Source: Fomes fomentarius (lineage: Eukaryota > Basidiomycota > Agaricomycetes > Polyporales > Polyporaceae). Taken from it: a DNA stretch of 64,000 bases. The translations under genes and the position numbers were made by a program. The stretch covers positions 496,001 through 560,000 of the forward strand of contig JABYQN010000006.1 in NCBI GenBank assembly GCA_022606135.1, read 5' to 3'. The notes beneath the pieces were generated by a model that had not been told where the DNA came from, did not search any database, and saw only the letters and a program-made list of their open reading frames with translations. Shown here one piece after another: positions 24,201-37,724 of the stretch. Numbering within the stretch: position 1 is the stretch's first letter; each line of letters starts with the position of its first letter.

Positions 24201-26258
24201 GTAGTCTAATGTCCGACTCGACGAGGGTACGTTCAGTCAATTCTGTTCATCATTGTACTTGTCTCATCATTATGTGCAGACACCTGAGGCGGCCATCGTT
24301 CAGCTATTTGTGGAAGCAAAGCGGCATCAGCCATCCGTCATATATATCCCTTCCTTGGCTGGTTGGTGCGCTGCCGTTACAGAGACCGCACGTACGACTG
24401 TGCGTGCGATGCTCGACACGCTCGCGCCTACCGATCCAGTTCTCCTCCTGGCGGTTGTCGACGGCGCGTTCACCCAGCTCCCTCGCGACGTGCGCCAATG
24501 GTTCGGACCAAATCGCGAAAACCGTGTGGGGTTGATATCGCCGAATAACTCTCAGCGAGCAGAATTCTTCGAGAGCTTGCTGAACGACGTCCGGCGTCCG
24601 CCCAATCAATTCCCTGATGGTATCAAGCGGAAGAAACGGGTACTCGAAGTCTTGCCTATCGCCCCACCCTTGGAACCGCGTCAGCCTACTGCCGCTGAGC
24701 TTGCGTTGCAGGAAGAGAACGACCAGCGCGTAATCACGTTGCTCAAGTATCGTCTTGGTCCAATCCTGAGCGAGCTCAAGAGGAAATTCAAGCGGTTCAC
24801 CAAGCGCGCAGCAGTGAGTATCTTTATATGCCATTCGTGGATCGCACTAATGCCTCTCTGCAGGAGGAATATGGCTACGACTTCAGCGCACCGCCTCCTG
24901 TTCCTGCCCCACCTCCTGTGCAAATCGAACTCGTGTCCGAGACCGTAGAGGTGGAGGCCGGTGCCAATAGCATGGAAGTTGTCAACGAATCTCATAGCGA
25001 GCAGGTCGTTGAGCTCGGCATCAATCAACAGGTGCAGGAGCAAATAGCACCGACGCACGACCTCTTTGACGTCGACCTCGAACGGATGAATATCGATCTA
25101 TACAGAGGCAAATACCTGACTCCAGATGATTTCCTCGAAGACATCCGCAAGATTGTCCACAATGCATACGCCCGCATCAACGAGGACCCTGAGCGATTGT
25201 TTAGGGCACAGGCCATGCTTACCGCCGCTGAGGTCAGCATTCAGGACTTCGACCCGCAGTTCAGGCTCGAGTGCCAGCGGATGGCTGGGCGGGAGAAGAG
25301 GCGTCGCGAGCAGTTCAGAAAGGAGAAGGAGAAGGAGAAGGAGAAGCAGTCGACACAGAACGGCACGTACGCCCCTGGCACGCGGAGAAGCGCTCGGAAC
25401 AACGGGCAGGAGCCCGAGATGTTGATCACAGATCCCGTACTGCTAGAGCGCAGGCTCAAGCGGCAGCGTTCGAATGGTGTGGAGACCACACCTTCAGAAG
25501 ATGAGAATGGAGAGCGCGTTGCGAAAAAATCACGGACGGAGGGCCAGGACGCGCCGGCTTCGCCCTTAGCAGCTGGTGGCCGTTCAATGAGCGTGCGATT
25601 CGCGGACGAGGTCCAAGCCCCTGCTCCTGGATCGTCCAGTCCCATTGGGGCCGCTTCCTCGTCGCCATCTGCTCTTGAGGCGTCTGGCTCTGGTCTGGAC
25701 CCCCCACGTAGGAATGGGTTCGATCCTGCACTACTGAACCCGATGTCGCCCACTGATCTGAGGGCGAGCGTTCCAATGGATCCGCCAGATAATCCGTTCA
25801 GCGATCCCATGCCCGTCGTTTCGAAAGAGCCTACTCCTCAGCTCGTCGCCAATGGGCCGAACGGACTCCCTTCCGATGCGCAAATCATTCTGGACGGCGA
25901 CGGCGATCAACGCATGGACACCTCACTGATACAGGAGTCCACAGACGTCACTGCGCTCGCGTCCGCCCCAGGACCTCAACCCGAACAACCCATGGAAATC
26001 GAACGGTCCCCAACGCCACCCCTGCCAGATTTCCACCTGAGCGAAGACCTGCTTGGAGAGCTGAAGGCGTACCTCAGGGACGAGACCGGGTCTTTGAACG
26101 TCGAGCAGCTGGAACAACTGCGTGCCACGTGTCTGGGCATTGTCTGGCGGCATCGGACGGAGTGGGACAGAGATGCACTGCTAAAGGAGCTGGTGGCGGA
26201 AGCACGGTCCTTCGTGGAGGAAGTTCTGCTGGACGATGTGGACGCCTCTTCGCCGTGA
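21299..26258 (+). CDS. ATAD2/Yta7-like AAA ATPase with bromodomain
   Basis: Nine exons (21299-22534, 22588-22756, 22806-22877, 22933-23106, 23162-23616, 23671-23803, 23862-24226, 24280-24813, 24864-26258) give 1510 residues in continuous frame. The order is: acidic/proline-rich N-terminal region; first AAA domain with GPPGTGKT (about 528-535), Walker [10 protein letters not shown] and arginine-finger segment [10 protein letters not shown]; second AAA domain with a degenerate Walker [10 protein letters not shown], lacking the lysine; then a bromodomain-like segment ([20 protein letters not shown], about 1118 onward); then a long acidic/Pro tail. Yta7/ATAD2 proteins act in the nucleus, binding and evicting histones H3-H4. 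A dead second ATPase is normal for the family. Confidence 0.92.
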
Positions 26259-26774
26259 CGAGATGGTCGTCATTCATGGCACGTTTCGGTAGGCATGGCT
26301 GTGTCGGAGTAGTACGATTGCTCTGGAAAGGACTGGCTGTAGATTATTACTTGTTACTAGTATGACCGAGTGCTCCTGTATCCCCAGTGCTGTTCACGAT
26401 TCAATGTTATGATCACCTTCTACACACCTCGCGCTAAAGGGCAACACACGCAGGATTCAGGCCTACTCAGGACGAAGATACTGTTGAGTCACTCATGCTT
26501 CTGACGCGATGACTCCAGTCCTATTCAGACCAGATATATTTTTGAAGATCCTAAGGTGAGGCGATACTAGATCACATGGTGAATAGGATGGGCGCTCTAG
26601 ATGCAAGCAAAGAACAGTACAACTTTCAGCCTTTCCACAGGCGTCGTTCACTCAACGTACCTCATTACATCGAACGGCTGATCTCAGCACAGAGAGTTCA
26701 GCAAACGTTATCCATCCTGTCTGTATATGCCGCAAACCATGGAGTACAAACCAAACGCGCCATCCCAGTCCAAC
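26259..26774. other. Convergent 3' intergenic interval
   Basis: This lies between the 3' ends of the ATAD2-like gene and the PDI gene. It presumably holds both polyadenylation sites. No gene was recognised. Confidence 0.6.
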
Positions 26775-29038
26775 CTAATCCAAACGCTCGCTCTTGCGCA
26801 GGTACCCGCCGTCCCTCGCCTCATCTGACTCGGCAAGAAGCCTCTTGACACCAAGGCCCAACCCGATCATACCCACAACCGCGAACGACGCCGAGTGCCA
26901 CGGGTTCTCTGACACGTAATTCTCAATCGAGACCAGCTTGTTGTTCAAGTACTGCACACCAAAATATAGCGATCAGAACCACACGAACACACAACAGACC
27001 GCAGGCGAAGGAGATGATGATACGCACCCTAGCAAGACGCTCGACGACGTTCTCTGAGTGCTTGTACGCCAGTGTGCCGTTGGCCGCTCCGTTAATGGTA
27101 GGGAACAGACTCGCAGCCGTCAGTTTCACGCTCTCGCCGAACGGATCCGTATCATAGTACACAAGCCTCTGCCTTCCCTATCAGCGCTGTACCTGGTCGT
27201 AGTCCCACATCCCGCACAGACTCACCGAATGGTTCGCAACGACCGCTTTGGGGAACGACCCCGCCTTGAGGCCATACATGCTCTTTAGCCAGCTGCCCCA
27301 CTTGTCCGCGTCCATCCAAGTGAAGACTACTGAGGCCTGCTCCTTCGCGTCGCGCCACTGGCGCGCGAGGCCCGTGACGGTCTTCGCCGTGTCTGCCTTG
27401 TCCGTCTCACTCGTGCCGACGATGACGACAAGCGGGTGGTGCGGTGCGTTCATCACGTCCTGGAAGTTATCTGAGTCGAGCTCCAGCGCATTCGGGAGGC
27501 GGTTACGGAGGAACTGCACAGAGACGATGTCACCGTCAGCTTCATCAACAGACTTGAGCGATCATGCAATTATCAGTCATACCCAATCAACGAGTGCCTG
27601 CTTTCCGTGACGGGAGGTGACAGACTGGTCGACCTTGTATACCGCAGCGGGGATTCTAGAGTCAAAATCCTTGAGTGCCAAGACGGCGGCGGTGCCAGGC
27701 TGGATGTGAAAGTGATCGTAGAACGAGGTCGAGGTGGAAGTGTACAGGCCAGGCGAACCAAATAAGACATTAGAGGCCGAGACGACTTGTTGCTGGAACG
27801 TCATGCTGTCAGTTATCAATCTGGCCAGCAAGACAGCATACGTACGAAGAGAGTCTTCTCTGTGGGCGAGTGCAGGAAGAGGTAGAAGACTGGCGTTTCG
27901 GCGACAGTACGGTCCAGGTCACCAAACTTGAGCTCCTGCACGCCACTAGGAAAAGTCAAAGTCAAATATGAGTACACACTAATGAGAGAAGACAGATATA
28001 GAAGAGATACGAACGGGCCAGACACCTTCTCTGCGAATGCCTTCAACTGCTCAATCTTGCGAGCACCGGTGTACTCGGTCTTTCCAGCGCCCTGACCACC
28101 GTAGTAGAAGAGCATAGGATAGCCAGTGACGCCCTGCTGCTTGCACAGAGCACTATGCGCCTCACAGTTGACCTCGGCTACGTTCAGCTTGTGGCGCATG
28201 AGGCCGGCCAGTTGGGTCCAGTGCGGTGCGAGCTTCTTGCAATGTCCACACCTACATGGAGCTGATTGAAGAGCAAGATGAGAGCAGAGATAGATGGACA
28301 TACCATGGGGCGAAGAACTTGACAAAGACATGACCCTTGTTCACAATGGCGTGGAAGTTACTCTCGTCCAGCGAGATCACTGCCCCGGTGGGGTTAACAT
28401 CCTCACGGTGTACAACTTCCTCCACAAGTTCGTCCTTGTCAGATTCGGGGACAGATGGAGCAGGGGTAGATTCTGGAGCTGGGTCCGGTGCGGGAGGGTT
28501 GCGAGGTTCGGCATGGGCAGCGATGTACTTGTTAAGGATATCGATGCTTCTAGCCTGGCGGAAGGTCTCGACAAATTCGCCGTTACGGTAGAGGTTCATC
28601 TGGGGGTAACCGTCGACGCCGTTCTTGCGGCAGAGGTCTTGGCCGAGGGATGAGACCGAGGGAGTAAGTGGCAGGGGCTTAGAAACGTACGTACCTCCAT
28701 GGACCGCGCAGTTAACTTGAGCGAGGTGGATGCCGGGGTCGGCCTTCTTCTCGTTCTCCTCATAGAGTTGGGTCCATGTGGGTAGGAAGTCCCTGCAGTG
28801 GCGACAGTAGGGCGAGAAGTGTTCGATGAACCTAGCACGGTCGAAGGTGTGGGGATGAGTACCCGAGCAACAGATATGGCGAGGGTCCTCACCAGACACC
28901 CTGCGCAACAGTAGAGTCAAAGTTGTCTGGGGTGAGGACGAGTAGCTCAGTTTCGGAGGACTGAACAGGAAGGGCGGTGGAGGCAAGGATGACGGAAGAG
29001 ACGAGAAGAGAGAAGGAGAGCCGCACGAAGGCGAGCAT
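26775..29038 (-). CDS. Membrane-anchored protein disulfide isomerase (Eps1/TMX3-like)
   Basis: Nine minus-strand exons (29038-28893, 28831-28695, 28637-28304, 28251-28015, 27945-27846, 27792-27583, 27513-27226, 27168-27028, 26951-26775) give 589 residues. A hydrophobic signal peptide (LSFSLLVSSVILASTALP) leads. The first thioredoxin domain has CRHC in SPYCRHCRDF (about residues 57-66). A Pro-rich linker follows, then a second domain with CGHC in FFAPWCGHCKKLAPHW, then redox-inactive thioredoxin-like domains and a C-terminal membrane helix (FAVVGMIGLGLGV) with a short basic tail. There is no HDEL-type signal, so it is probably retained in the ER membrane by its anchor. It should oxidise or isomerise disulfides of secretory proteins. 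Confidence 0.9.
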
Positions 29039-29187
29039 GGTGATAGACTAGATAAGTTAATTCTGTACGAAGCTTTGTTAGAAGTTAGGTGAATGAAGGG
29101 AAGGGAAGAGGAGAGAGGTTAGTAGTGAACTAGTAGTAGGAGCAAGGCCAAGTGCTGTGCGATCAGCATTCGGACGCTCGACTCATC
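29039..29187. promoter_or_regulatory. 149-bp bidirectional promoter (PDI and CGI121)
   Basis: The divergent start codons at 29038 (minus) and 29188 (plus) leave 149 bp for both promoters and 5' leaders. It contains purine-rich GAAGGGAAGGGAAGAGGAGA at 29094-29113. No TATA box is evident. Confidence 0.6.
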
Positions 29188-29962
29188 ATGCACTCTTTCC
29201 GCTACCCTCACCTCCCCCCAGACCTCTCTACCGTCCATGTCGCTCTCTTCACCAATCTCACGACTTCTGCAGATATCAGAGCCCGCATCGTCCGCGCAAG
29301 CCAACTCCAAGGTCCAGACGGCGATGCAGAGCGTGAAGCCCTCAACTTCGCCTTCATAGATGCCCGTCTCGTATGTCTATCGCTCACTGTCGTCTACAAT
29401 CTCACATCTTCCCAACGCGAACAGATATGCAGTTTGTTGCATTTGCAGACAGCGATCTACCAAGCCATCCTAGCCCAAGTCCAGGGCTCCCTCCGGACAA
29501 AGACCGTCCATTCCGAGATCCTCTGGGCTCTCAATCCGACAAATAACGTAACCCGTCGTACTCGCCTCCCTCTTCTCGGTGAATGCTAGCACTTATGCGT
29601 CATGCTCAGATCACGGAGGCCATCCGACGATACGGTGTAGCAGACACCACGACCTCCCTGATTGTCGTCCACATTGGCCCTCCAGATCGCTCGAATGTCG
29701 AGCAGAGCATAAGTGCTGTGCTGTCTGGCAAGCTCACCCCACTAGAAGATCTGTCAGGCATAACGGATTGGGCTAGCGTGAAGAAGGTATGACCTACCAC
29801 TGTTTAACGCCTGGTCGGAAACTGAGACATCACATCGAATAGTACTACAAGCTCAACGGCGAGCCCGCTCTCAAAGCACTGGCCAAGGATCCGGCGCGAG
29901 AACGACTGTTCATTGACGAGATTGTAACCAGTTCAGTCGCGATGAAGAGTGTAATGGCATAA
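29188..29962 (+). CDS. CGI121: KEOPS/EKC complex subunit CGI121 (TPRKB)
   Basis: Four exons (29188-29370, 29425-29547, 29610-29786, 29843-29962), all phase 0, give 200 residues, near the family length. Family features are the segment NFAFIDARL joined to LLHLQTAIYQA (after the first intron), HSEILWALNP, and the C-terminal TSLIVVHIG with the acidic/hydrophobic region after it. CGI121 binds the Bud32 kinase in KEOPS, which makes the t6A modification on ANN-decoding tRNAs, and it presents the tRNA 3' end. The start at MHSFRYPHLPPDLSTVHVAL fits the usual beginning. Confidence 0.9.
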
Positions 29963-30328
29963 GCCATTCCGATCCCCCTGTAGGTTCGTGAAATCACAAC
30001 GAAGATGTAATCTCACTCACGCCCTCCGATCGCAGGTCACTTAAGCAAGCACGAGATTACTATGGTTGTGTATGATGAAGAAGAAGGGTCGGGAGAAGTG
30101 ACATGGTAACTTACACATGATGGATTCCCTCCCGAGGCGTCCCGGAAACGCCGTAAAGCAAACACCTGTACCCCTAGCTAACAGTATAAAATGTGTCCTG
30201 TGTACCAATGCCTACCCCACCGTTCCCTTTACCTCTCGTACTACAAGTTGCACGCATCGCGCTTGGAAGATCTCGGCTACTGTATCTGAGCAAGTTACAC
30301 AAGCAGACGGACTAGGGTTAGGATTCCA
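29963..30328. other. Intergenic interval upstream of SCO1
   Basis: It contains the 3' end of CGI121 and the SCO1 promoter. No further gene is seen. A short AGTATAAAATG at about 30182-30192 is a TATA-like candidate about 140 bp before the SCO1 start. Confidence 0.45.
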
Positions 30329-31414
30329 ATGTCTGCCCCTGCTCTCTCCGCTGCCCTCAAATTCTCCAGATCAGCTGCAGCCCCTTCCTCCAGGCGTACC
30401 CTCGCGACGCGCCATGCCATTCCACGAACACGCTCAACCACGTCCCTAGTGAACGCACGGAGAGCATACTCGACCAATCCGAACCCTTCGCACCAGACCT
30501 CTTCGGGCACACGGGATAGGGCGACGGTTGGGGTGAGTTCCCCTTTAGCTTCAGTCTCAGTGGCCACAGTGACGACGAGGGACACGTATCATAGGTGTTC
30601 ACACCCCTGGCTGCCGCCCTCTTCGTCGCGACTGGTCTCGGTCTCTTCTTCTACTTCCGTAACGAGAAGGAAAAGCTCGCGGAGCAGAAACGTACGTTCT
30701 CTTCGCTCCATCATCTAGTCCTTTCTCACTTGCCGGCGTCTCTCCATTGCGTTCAATCAACTCCCATGGTCGGCAAACCATAGGCAAAGAGCGGGAAGAT
30801 CAAGTCGTAGGCCGCCCGCAAGTCGGCGGGCCCTTCACGCTCACTACACACACTGGCGAGACTTTCACCGAGAAGGACTTGCTCGGGAAATGGAGCCTGA
30901 TCTACTTCGGCTTTACAAACTGCCCTGACATCTGCCCAGAGGAGCTGGACAAGATGAGCGCAGCGGTGAACAAGCTCGGTGCGTCCCTTGCTTCCTCCGC
31001 CTCTCCATCCGCCTTCTTATGCTCCCTTTCCCCATCCCTCGGACCACGCTTCTCATAGACCAAGCATACGGCCCCATAGTCCAACCCATCTTCATTTCTG
31101 TCGACCCCGCCCGGGACAGCACCTCCCAAGTCGCGCGCTACGTCCGTGAATTTCACCCCCGGCTCATCGGTCTCACTGGCTCCTACGCCACGCTCAAAGC
31201 GACCTGCAAAGCGTACCGCGTCTACTTCTCCACCCCGCCTGACGCCAAGGCCGACGACGACTACCTCGTCGACCACTCCATCTTCTTCTATTTCATGGAC
31301 CCCAATGGGCAGTTCGTCGACGCGTTTGGCAAGGCGAGCACCGAGGAGGACGTCATCGCACGGGTCCAGAAGGAGATTGCACGTTGGGAGCGCGAGACGG
31401 GGCGCAAGGTGTAG
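30329..31414 (+). CDS. SCO1: SCO1 copper chaperone for cytochrome c oxidase
   Basis: Four exons (30329-30532, 30595-30691, 30784-30978, 31059-31414) give 283 residues. A Ser/Arg-rich mitochondrial presequence is followed by a transmembrane helix ([17 protein letters not shown], about residues 72-88). The thioredoxin-fold SCO domain carries the copper-binding CPDICP motif and, further on, the conserved histidine in [12 protein letters not shown]1 sits in the inner mitochondrial membrane and delivers copper to the CuA site of Cox2. It converges with the complex I subunit gene 203 bp downstream. Confidence 0.95.
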
Positions 31415-31617
31415 GCGGGAGGACTGCAATCGCAGGAAGGAGACGACGTTTGGAAATACATTACGTTCAAGTTCGGGCAGACAGGAGTGCCCCGCTGTAA
31501 TAGCAGGTAGACTATCCCCGCTCAAAACCACGCAAATCAATCTTCGAGTGCGAGTCGCGACATGCAGAGGCGCAAAGGCGGATGTGATATACGATGGCGC
31601 CCTAAGGATAGGATACA

Positions 31618-32160
31618 TCACTCCTCTTCTGCGGCCGCGGCAAGCTTGCGTTTCGACAGCTCCTTCATCCGACGCATGTAGCTGCAGGAAACACGTTAGC
31701 GCACAATGGACAGACGGCTGTACCAGCAGCAAGCACTCACTCCTCGTATTGGCACCTGAAGACCCAACCACACACATCGCAGATACACACACACCTCGTT
31801 CAACGATTTGTTCGCACCATGCAGCACTGCAAACCGACACTCACTTCTCGTATGCGTGCCTCTCGTTCTCGCACTCCCAAGGGAGGTATAGCTTGTCTCT
31901 GCGGCAGACATTGAGTGGGATGAGTAGTCTGCAGCCCATAGGTTCCCGACCGCGTCCGCCAGCCGAGGCATGATCGTCCACAGTGCACAAAGACGAGAAA
32001 CGATGAATGTCGGCCAGGGAAGGTGAACACAAAGTTCAATATGTGAGTCGACACGTATAGTGATTGCAAGGAGTACGCACGAGGAGCACTGATCCCTCCA
32101 ACCGAGAGGCACCTTGGCAGCCTTAAGCTCGGTTTGGGAAGCCGTTGTTGAGGAGGTCAT
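31618..32160 (-). CDS. NDUFB7: NADH:ubiquinone oxidoreductase B18/NDUFB7 subunit
   Basis: Four minus-strand exons (32160-32081, 31928-31845, 31755-31741, 31681-31618) give 80 residues; the third exon is only 15 nt. The twin CX9C (CHCH) pattern is complete: C-SSLLIPLNV-C and C-ENERHAYEK-C, with the typical wording RRDKLYLPWECENERHAYEK. B18 is an accessory subunit on the intermembrane-space side of complex I, imported by the Mia40 pathway because of its paired cysteines. It is shorter than the animal protein, as in other fungi. The fourth exon ends in an Ala/Glu tail (KLAAAAEEE). Confidence 0.9.
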
Positions 32161-32415
32161 GGTGGTAGTTAGTATGTTTGTCGCGGCTAGTCCCAGTCAT
32201 GTCTCGAGCCCGTTGTCCGGCTGGCGCCTAACACGAACGGCGGACACCGGGTTAGGGTTGTGATCATACGGCGAATGCATCGGACATGTATATAGTCTGA
32301 TCTGCACCCGGATGGACGCACAGACGACCTTGAGAGAGGATGATGTACATTATATTCCGACGGAAGATGCAGTGCAGAGAGCCAAGACAACGTCACGAAT
32401 CACACCGACCCCCGC

Positions 32416-33657
32416 TCATTTCTTCTGCTGGTCCTGGTTCTGCTTCATACTCATCTCAATCGCCCGCTGAATGGCATTCTCCTCGCTCTCCTCCTCGCCA
32501 TCGCCCATCTCAACGTCCTGCTGCTGCGATAGCGCTAACGCGCGGGCGAGCATAGCATCTTCGTCTTCCTCATCCACATCGCCTGCCGTCGCCGCGGGCA
32601 CTTGTGGAACCGCTGTCGATGTTGGAGCAGCAGCAGTGGCGGTAGCAGCAGGGGGGGCAGCGACTGGAGGTGCAGAAGACGAGGACGACGATGCAACCGC
32701 AGCAGCTTGCCGGGCTTGTTCCTCCTCCATTGACATGCGCAGTGCCTGTTCGAGTCATACGCAGTAGGGTGACAAATGGTCAGCGAGATAGTGAGGAATG
32801 CAAGGATGTGATTGGATAACGTACCATGGCGAGCTCCGGGTCGAGACTGGGGTCAACTCCGAACTCGAATCCGCCACCACCACCACCAGCGCCTGCACCT
32901 GAACCTCCGGCGTCGGCCATAAGCTCTTCTGGGATTGACCGATCACCTGCAAGGATCGGAGAACTGATGAGCGTGTCCGAGATTAAGTGTGGCCCTGATG
33001 GTACGGCAAGATAATGCCTTAGAGGCCGTGTAAGCAGCAAGGTCAGCACTTGCAGTGGAAGCTCAAGTACTCACGAGTTGTCGCCCGTCGTTACATTCTC
33101 TACAAAGGTGCGGAGGATACTGCGCTCTCCTTCTTCGATTCCGTCTCCAAAGGTGACAAAGTCTACCGCGACGTTGTTCTTCTTGAGACGTTTGGCAAGA
33201 CGAACCATGAACTTCTCGTCTGCTGCCTGGCCCTCAAGCGGAGAGCCGACGAAGACGACCACGCGTTGACGGAGATTCTTGTTTGACCTATGCTTGAGGG
33301 CGAGGAGGGCTTTCTCGATAGAATTTGGGATGTTTACAGAGCCACCAAGTTTCTCTTCAGCAGAGCGGATGGCATTAAGTATAGAACCGATCTCTTTGGT
33401 GTTTGTTACTAGAACTTCAGGACTGATGGTCACCGTAGGGTATGTCAACGTGTTGTGGAGCGCATGTAATGGAGTTCTACGCACCCTTTGCCAGCCATTG
33501 TCATGAAACCGACTGTGTTCTCGGGATTGGAGTCGATCTTGGTCTGGAAGAGGGTGGTAACGGCGTCTGACTGGGCGCGGAATCTGTCTGGAGGATAGTC
33601 GCCATTGCGCATGTATTCTGAATTATCGACGACGATGAGAGTGGCCTCGAGCGGCAT
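32416..33657 (-). CDS. RPN10: 26S proteasome ubiquitin receptor RPN10
   Basis: Four minus-strand exons (33657-33485, 33422-33075, 33017-32825, 32745-32416) give 347 residues. The N-terminal VWA domain starts with [18 protein letters not shown], where the usual MIDAS-like DNS is seen, and includes VVVFVGSPL and VDFVTFGD. A Gly-rich linker leads to three ubiquitin-interacting motifs: [28 protein letters not shown] and [17 protein letters not shown]10 docks between proteasome lid and base and captures ubiquitinated substrates. Three UIMs are more than the single one in budding yeast; two occur in human. Confidence 0.95.
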
Positions 33658-34274
33658 AGTGAAGAGGTAATGGCGGGAAGGTAAGTTTAGTCTGTGCGGA
33701 GACTGTTGCGTAGGCGCGACGCGTCAGCGCAGACGCAGACGCGTCTCAGATGGGCGTCTGTTGCAGTCACGTGTGCGGAGAGGTCGGGGTCGGGAATCGG
33801 GGAATACTGGTATCTATGACTTTGCACAGTCCATCTCAGAGTCGCTCTCAGAGTAAATTGTCCCCACAGAATAAGCAATGGCCGACTGCGCCGCGGCGGA
33901 TGAGGAAGAGGACTCGGCGGAAAGCAAGCCACAGCCAAGTCCACAGACGCCTGCCCTAAAGCCATCGCGATAAGGCGCGAGCGAATCAAGGACGAATCAG
34001 GAAGCGCCCTCGCCCTTTGCCCAAACCCCCCGCTCTCCTTCTCGCTCTCCCTCTCCTCCACCTCGTCCCAAAGGTCAGTCCCTTCCCCATCTTCCGCAGC
34101 GACAGCCCATCGCTCACCACAACCTCAATTCCCGGTTCTGGCTGCGCTCCCATTCTCCGACGTCGGTCTCCCAATCCCTGCGCTGCGCTCGCACTGCCCC
34201 CGACGCCCAACATATATACTTCCCCACAGATCCCCTCTTCTTTACTCTTCTCTTTTACGAACTAGCACGACAAC
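33658..34274. promoter_or_regulatory. Divergent promoter region (RPN10 and actin), with actin TATA box and pyrimidine tract
   Basis: 617 bp separate the two start codons. On the actin side a long CT-rich tract (about 34007-34075) precedes a TATA box, ACATATATACTTCC, at about 34210-34223, roughly 55 bp before the ATG. A pyrimidine stretch (CTCTTCTTTACTCTTCTCTT, about 34233-34252) lies just before the start. Pyrimidine tracts upstream of the start site are typical of highly expressed fungal genes. Confidence 0.65.
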
Positions 34275-35853
<1,579 letters not shown>

Positions 35854-36190
35854 GTGTCGACGGGGCCGTGGACTGGAAGGAAGAGGATGGGAAAAACGAA
35901 GAAGGTGCACCCGCTGTCGACGTAGTAGATCGATAATTTCTACCGTACGCTACCGTTCTTTTGTTTGCCCGCGTTCATGACCGCACCTGCCTCTGACCGC
36001 CTGCGGACATGGCGGCGTGCTTTGTATTATGTCAAGTTTTGGGACGTGTGAATGACAGACATGAATCGCTCTTATAGTATACCATTCCAATATCGCGTTG
36101 GGACATGGTGGCATATGCGTGTGACATGTCACCCGCTCGTGCGAGGCGTTCGTCGGCCGAGGTCGCAGTGGATTGCTTCTGACTTGTCAA

Positions 36191-36715
36191 TAGTGTGCGA
36201 GGCAGAATGCTGCCATTCTGCCATTTGGCATGTGCCAGCGGCATTTGCCATCCTGCCGGCGAAGGCAGCGGGCAAATTATGGCAGATAAACCCAAGCGCC
36301 GATGAGCATACAATCAATTCTCGTCATATGCTGCTGACCTGTAGGGCTGATGGAAATGTAGAAACAAGTTTTGAATCGCTCTCAAAACGCGATAAGAGAG
36401 AATCGGGGCGATTTGGAAGGTTTTGAGACCATCCCCACAAGTAGTCTAAGTAGACGCCGGACAGGTCCACCTGCTCAAAGGCCAACTAGTCGACGTTGAC
36501 TCGCATTTACTCTCATTAGTCTGTCAGGTTCGACGGTCACACTCTACTTCACTTTGGAAGTTTTGCGATAAGGATTGAGAGCAAGCACTCTGCAGAATTT
36601 GTGATACAGACTTGCGCGGGCGCCAAATATCTGCCAGATTCTGCCGCTTTTGGCAATTGCCGTTGTGCCATATCTGCCGGCAGAATTGCCCAAAACAATT
36701 CTGCCCTATACACTA
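36191..36715. mobile_element. hAT-type MITE (non-autonomous DNA transposon)
   Basis: The 525-bp element has imperfect terminal inverted repeats of about 110-120 bp: left TAGTGTGCGAGGCAGAATGC, right (complement) TAGTGTATAGGGCAGAATTG. The perfect 8-bp direct repeat CTTGTCAA flanks it (36183-36190 and 36716-36723). Eight-base duplications with TAG-type ends fit the hAT superfamily; KDZ-type elements also make 8-bp duplications. Both ends contain many copies of the self-complementary words GGCAGAAT/ATTCTGCC. There is no transposase frame inside. Confidence 0.85.
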
Positions 36716-36723
36716 CTTGTCAA

Positions 36724-37630
36724 CAACGCTCATCTACATCTACTTAGATTCCCTCCGAGTCTATTATAAGCCTTGACTGTCGCATACAAGTCCGGGATCC
36801 CAGAGGCTATCGAACATACGGTCAGTATCCCCACAGATACCCGTCTCGTCACCGCCAAAGGAATCAATCCCGGCTTGGACACTGTTGAGGGGAATACCAG
36901 TAGCTCGGAACTCAGCCTCACTCCTACCCGGCCTCTGTGATGAACAGGCCATCAAGTTATAGGTAGCATCTTATAATGAAGGTAAGCTTCATTGCTAGTA
37001 CTCAGGGCCGAGAGGTGGGATCCTACATATCGTACGCTTCCGCCGGTGTGGTCGCAACGGCGTTCAACTCTATTTCCTAGGCATGGGCCCTGATCATTAC
37101 TCTGCGCTGTGGTGAGGGTTCGCTGGACCGTTCACTGAGATGGAGGCCTACATGTACGCGGCGCTTGACACCCTTCTCGAACAGATAGTGGGGCGAGTGA
37201 AGAATGACTAGTACACACGGGACCACACTGCGGTGTTGCCTACTACCGCAGCACATTCTCGACTTCAAACTCAGTTCTGCATGCGCATCAAAGAGCCTTG
37301 TACTTCACAGTTCAACCACAGACGAGCCATCATCAAACGTCGAGAGCCCACTGCCTCACCAAGCGTGAGTGGAGGAAGTCTGTCTGAAGTAGGTTCATTC
37401 AACAGCCACAATTCGTGCGTCGTGTGATTCATTCCTGGGGAGGCATTCATCGTGCTACGTGCAAATGCTGACTATCTACTATAGCAGTCTCAGTCCGAAC
37501 AATGGTCTAGAAGGGTGTGTCTGATGAGAGCTGATAGGACAAGTCGACGTCAGTCGTAGCCTTCCATGCATGGCTACGGACTCGGTTGCCCCAATGGCCG
37601 ATAAGATCCCAACCTTGCGGAAACGCTGCC
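36724..37630. other. Intergenic interval with possible coding remnants
   Basis: No intact gene. A short minus-strand open piece near 36760-36955 (with SFGGDETGICGDTDRMFDSL) looks protein-like but is isolated and unidentified. The right end is the promoter of the DUF6533-type gene, with a TATAAAG at 37631-37637, 94 bp before its ATG. Confidence 0.4.
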
Positions 37631-37724
37631 TATAAAGTTCCAAAGAGAGGGTGGACTGTCTGAAATCACGCCTGATACCCTTCCCAGATCCCTCAGTTCA
37701 CAAACAAAAATAAGAACGCTACAG

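Noticed and set aside
31146..31973. 275-residue plus-strand open frame across the end of SCO1
   Set aside because: It is out of frame with SCO1 and antisense to NDUFB7, both of which are firmly identified.
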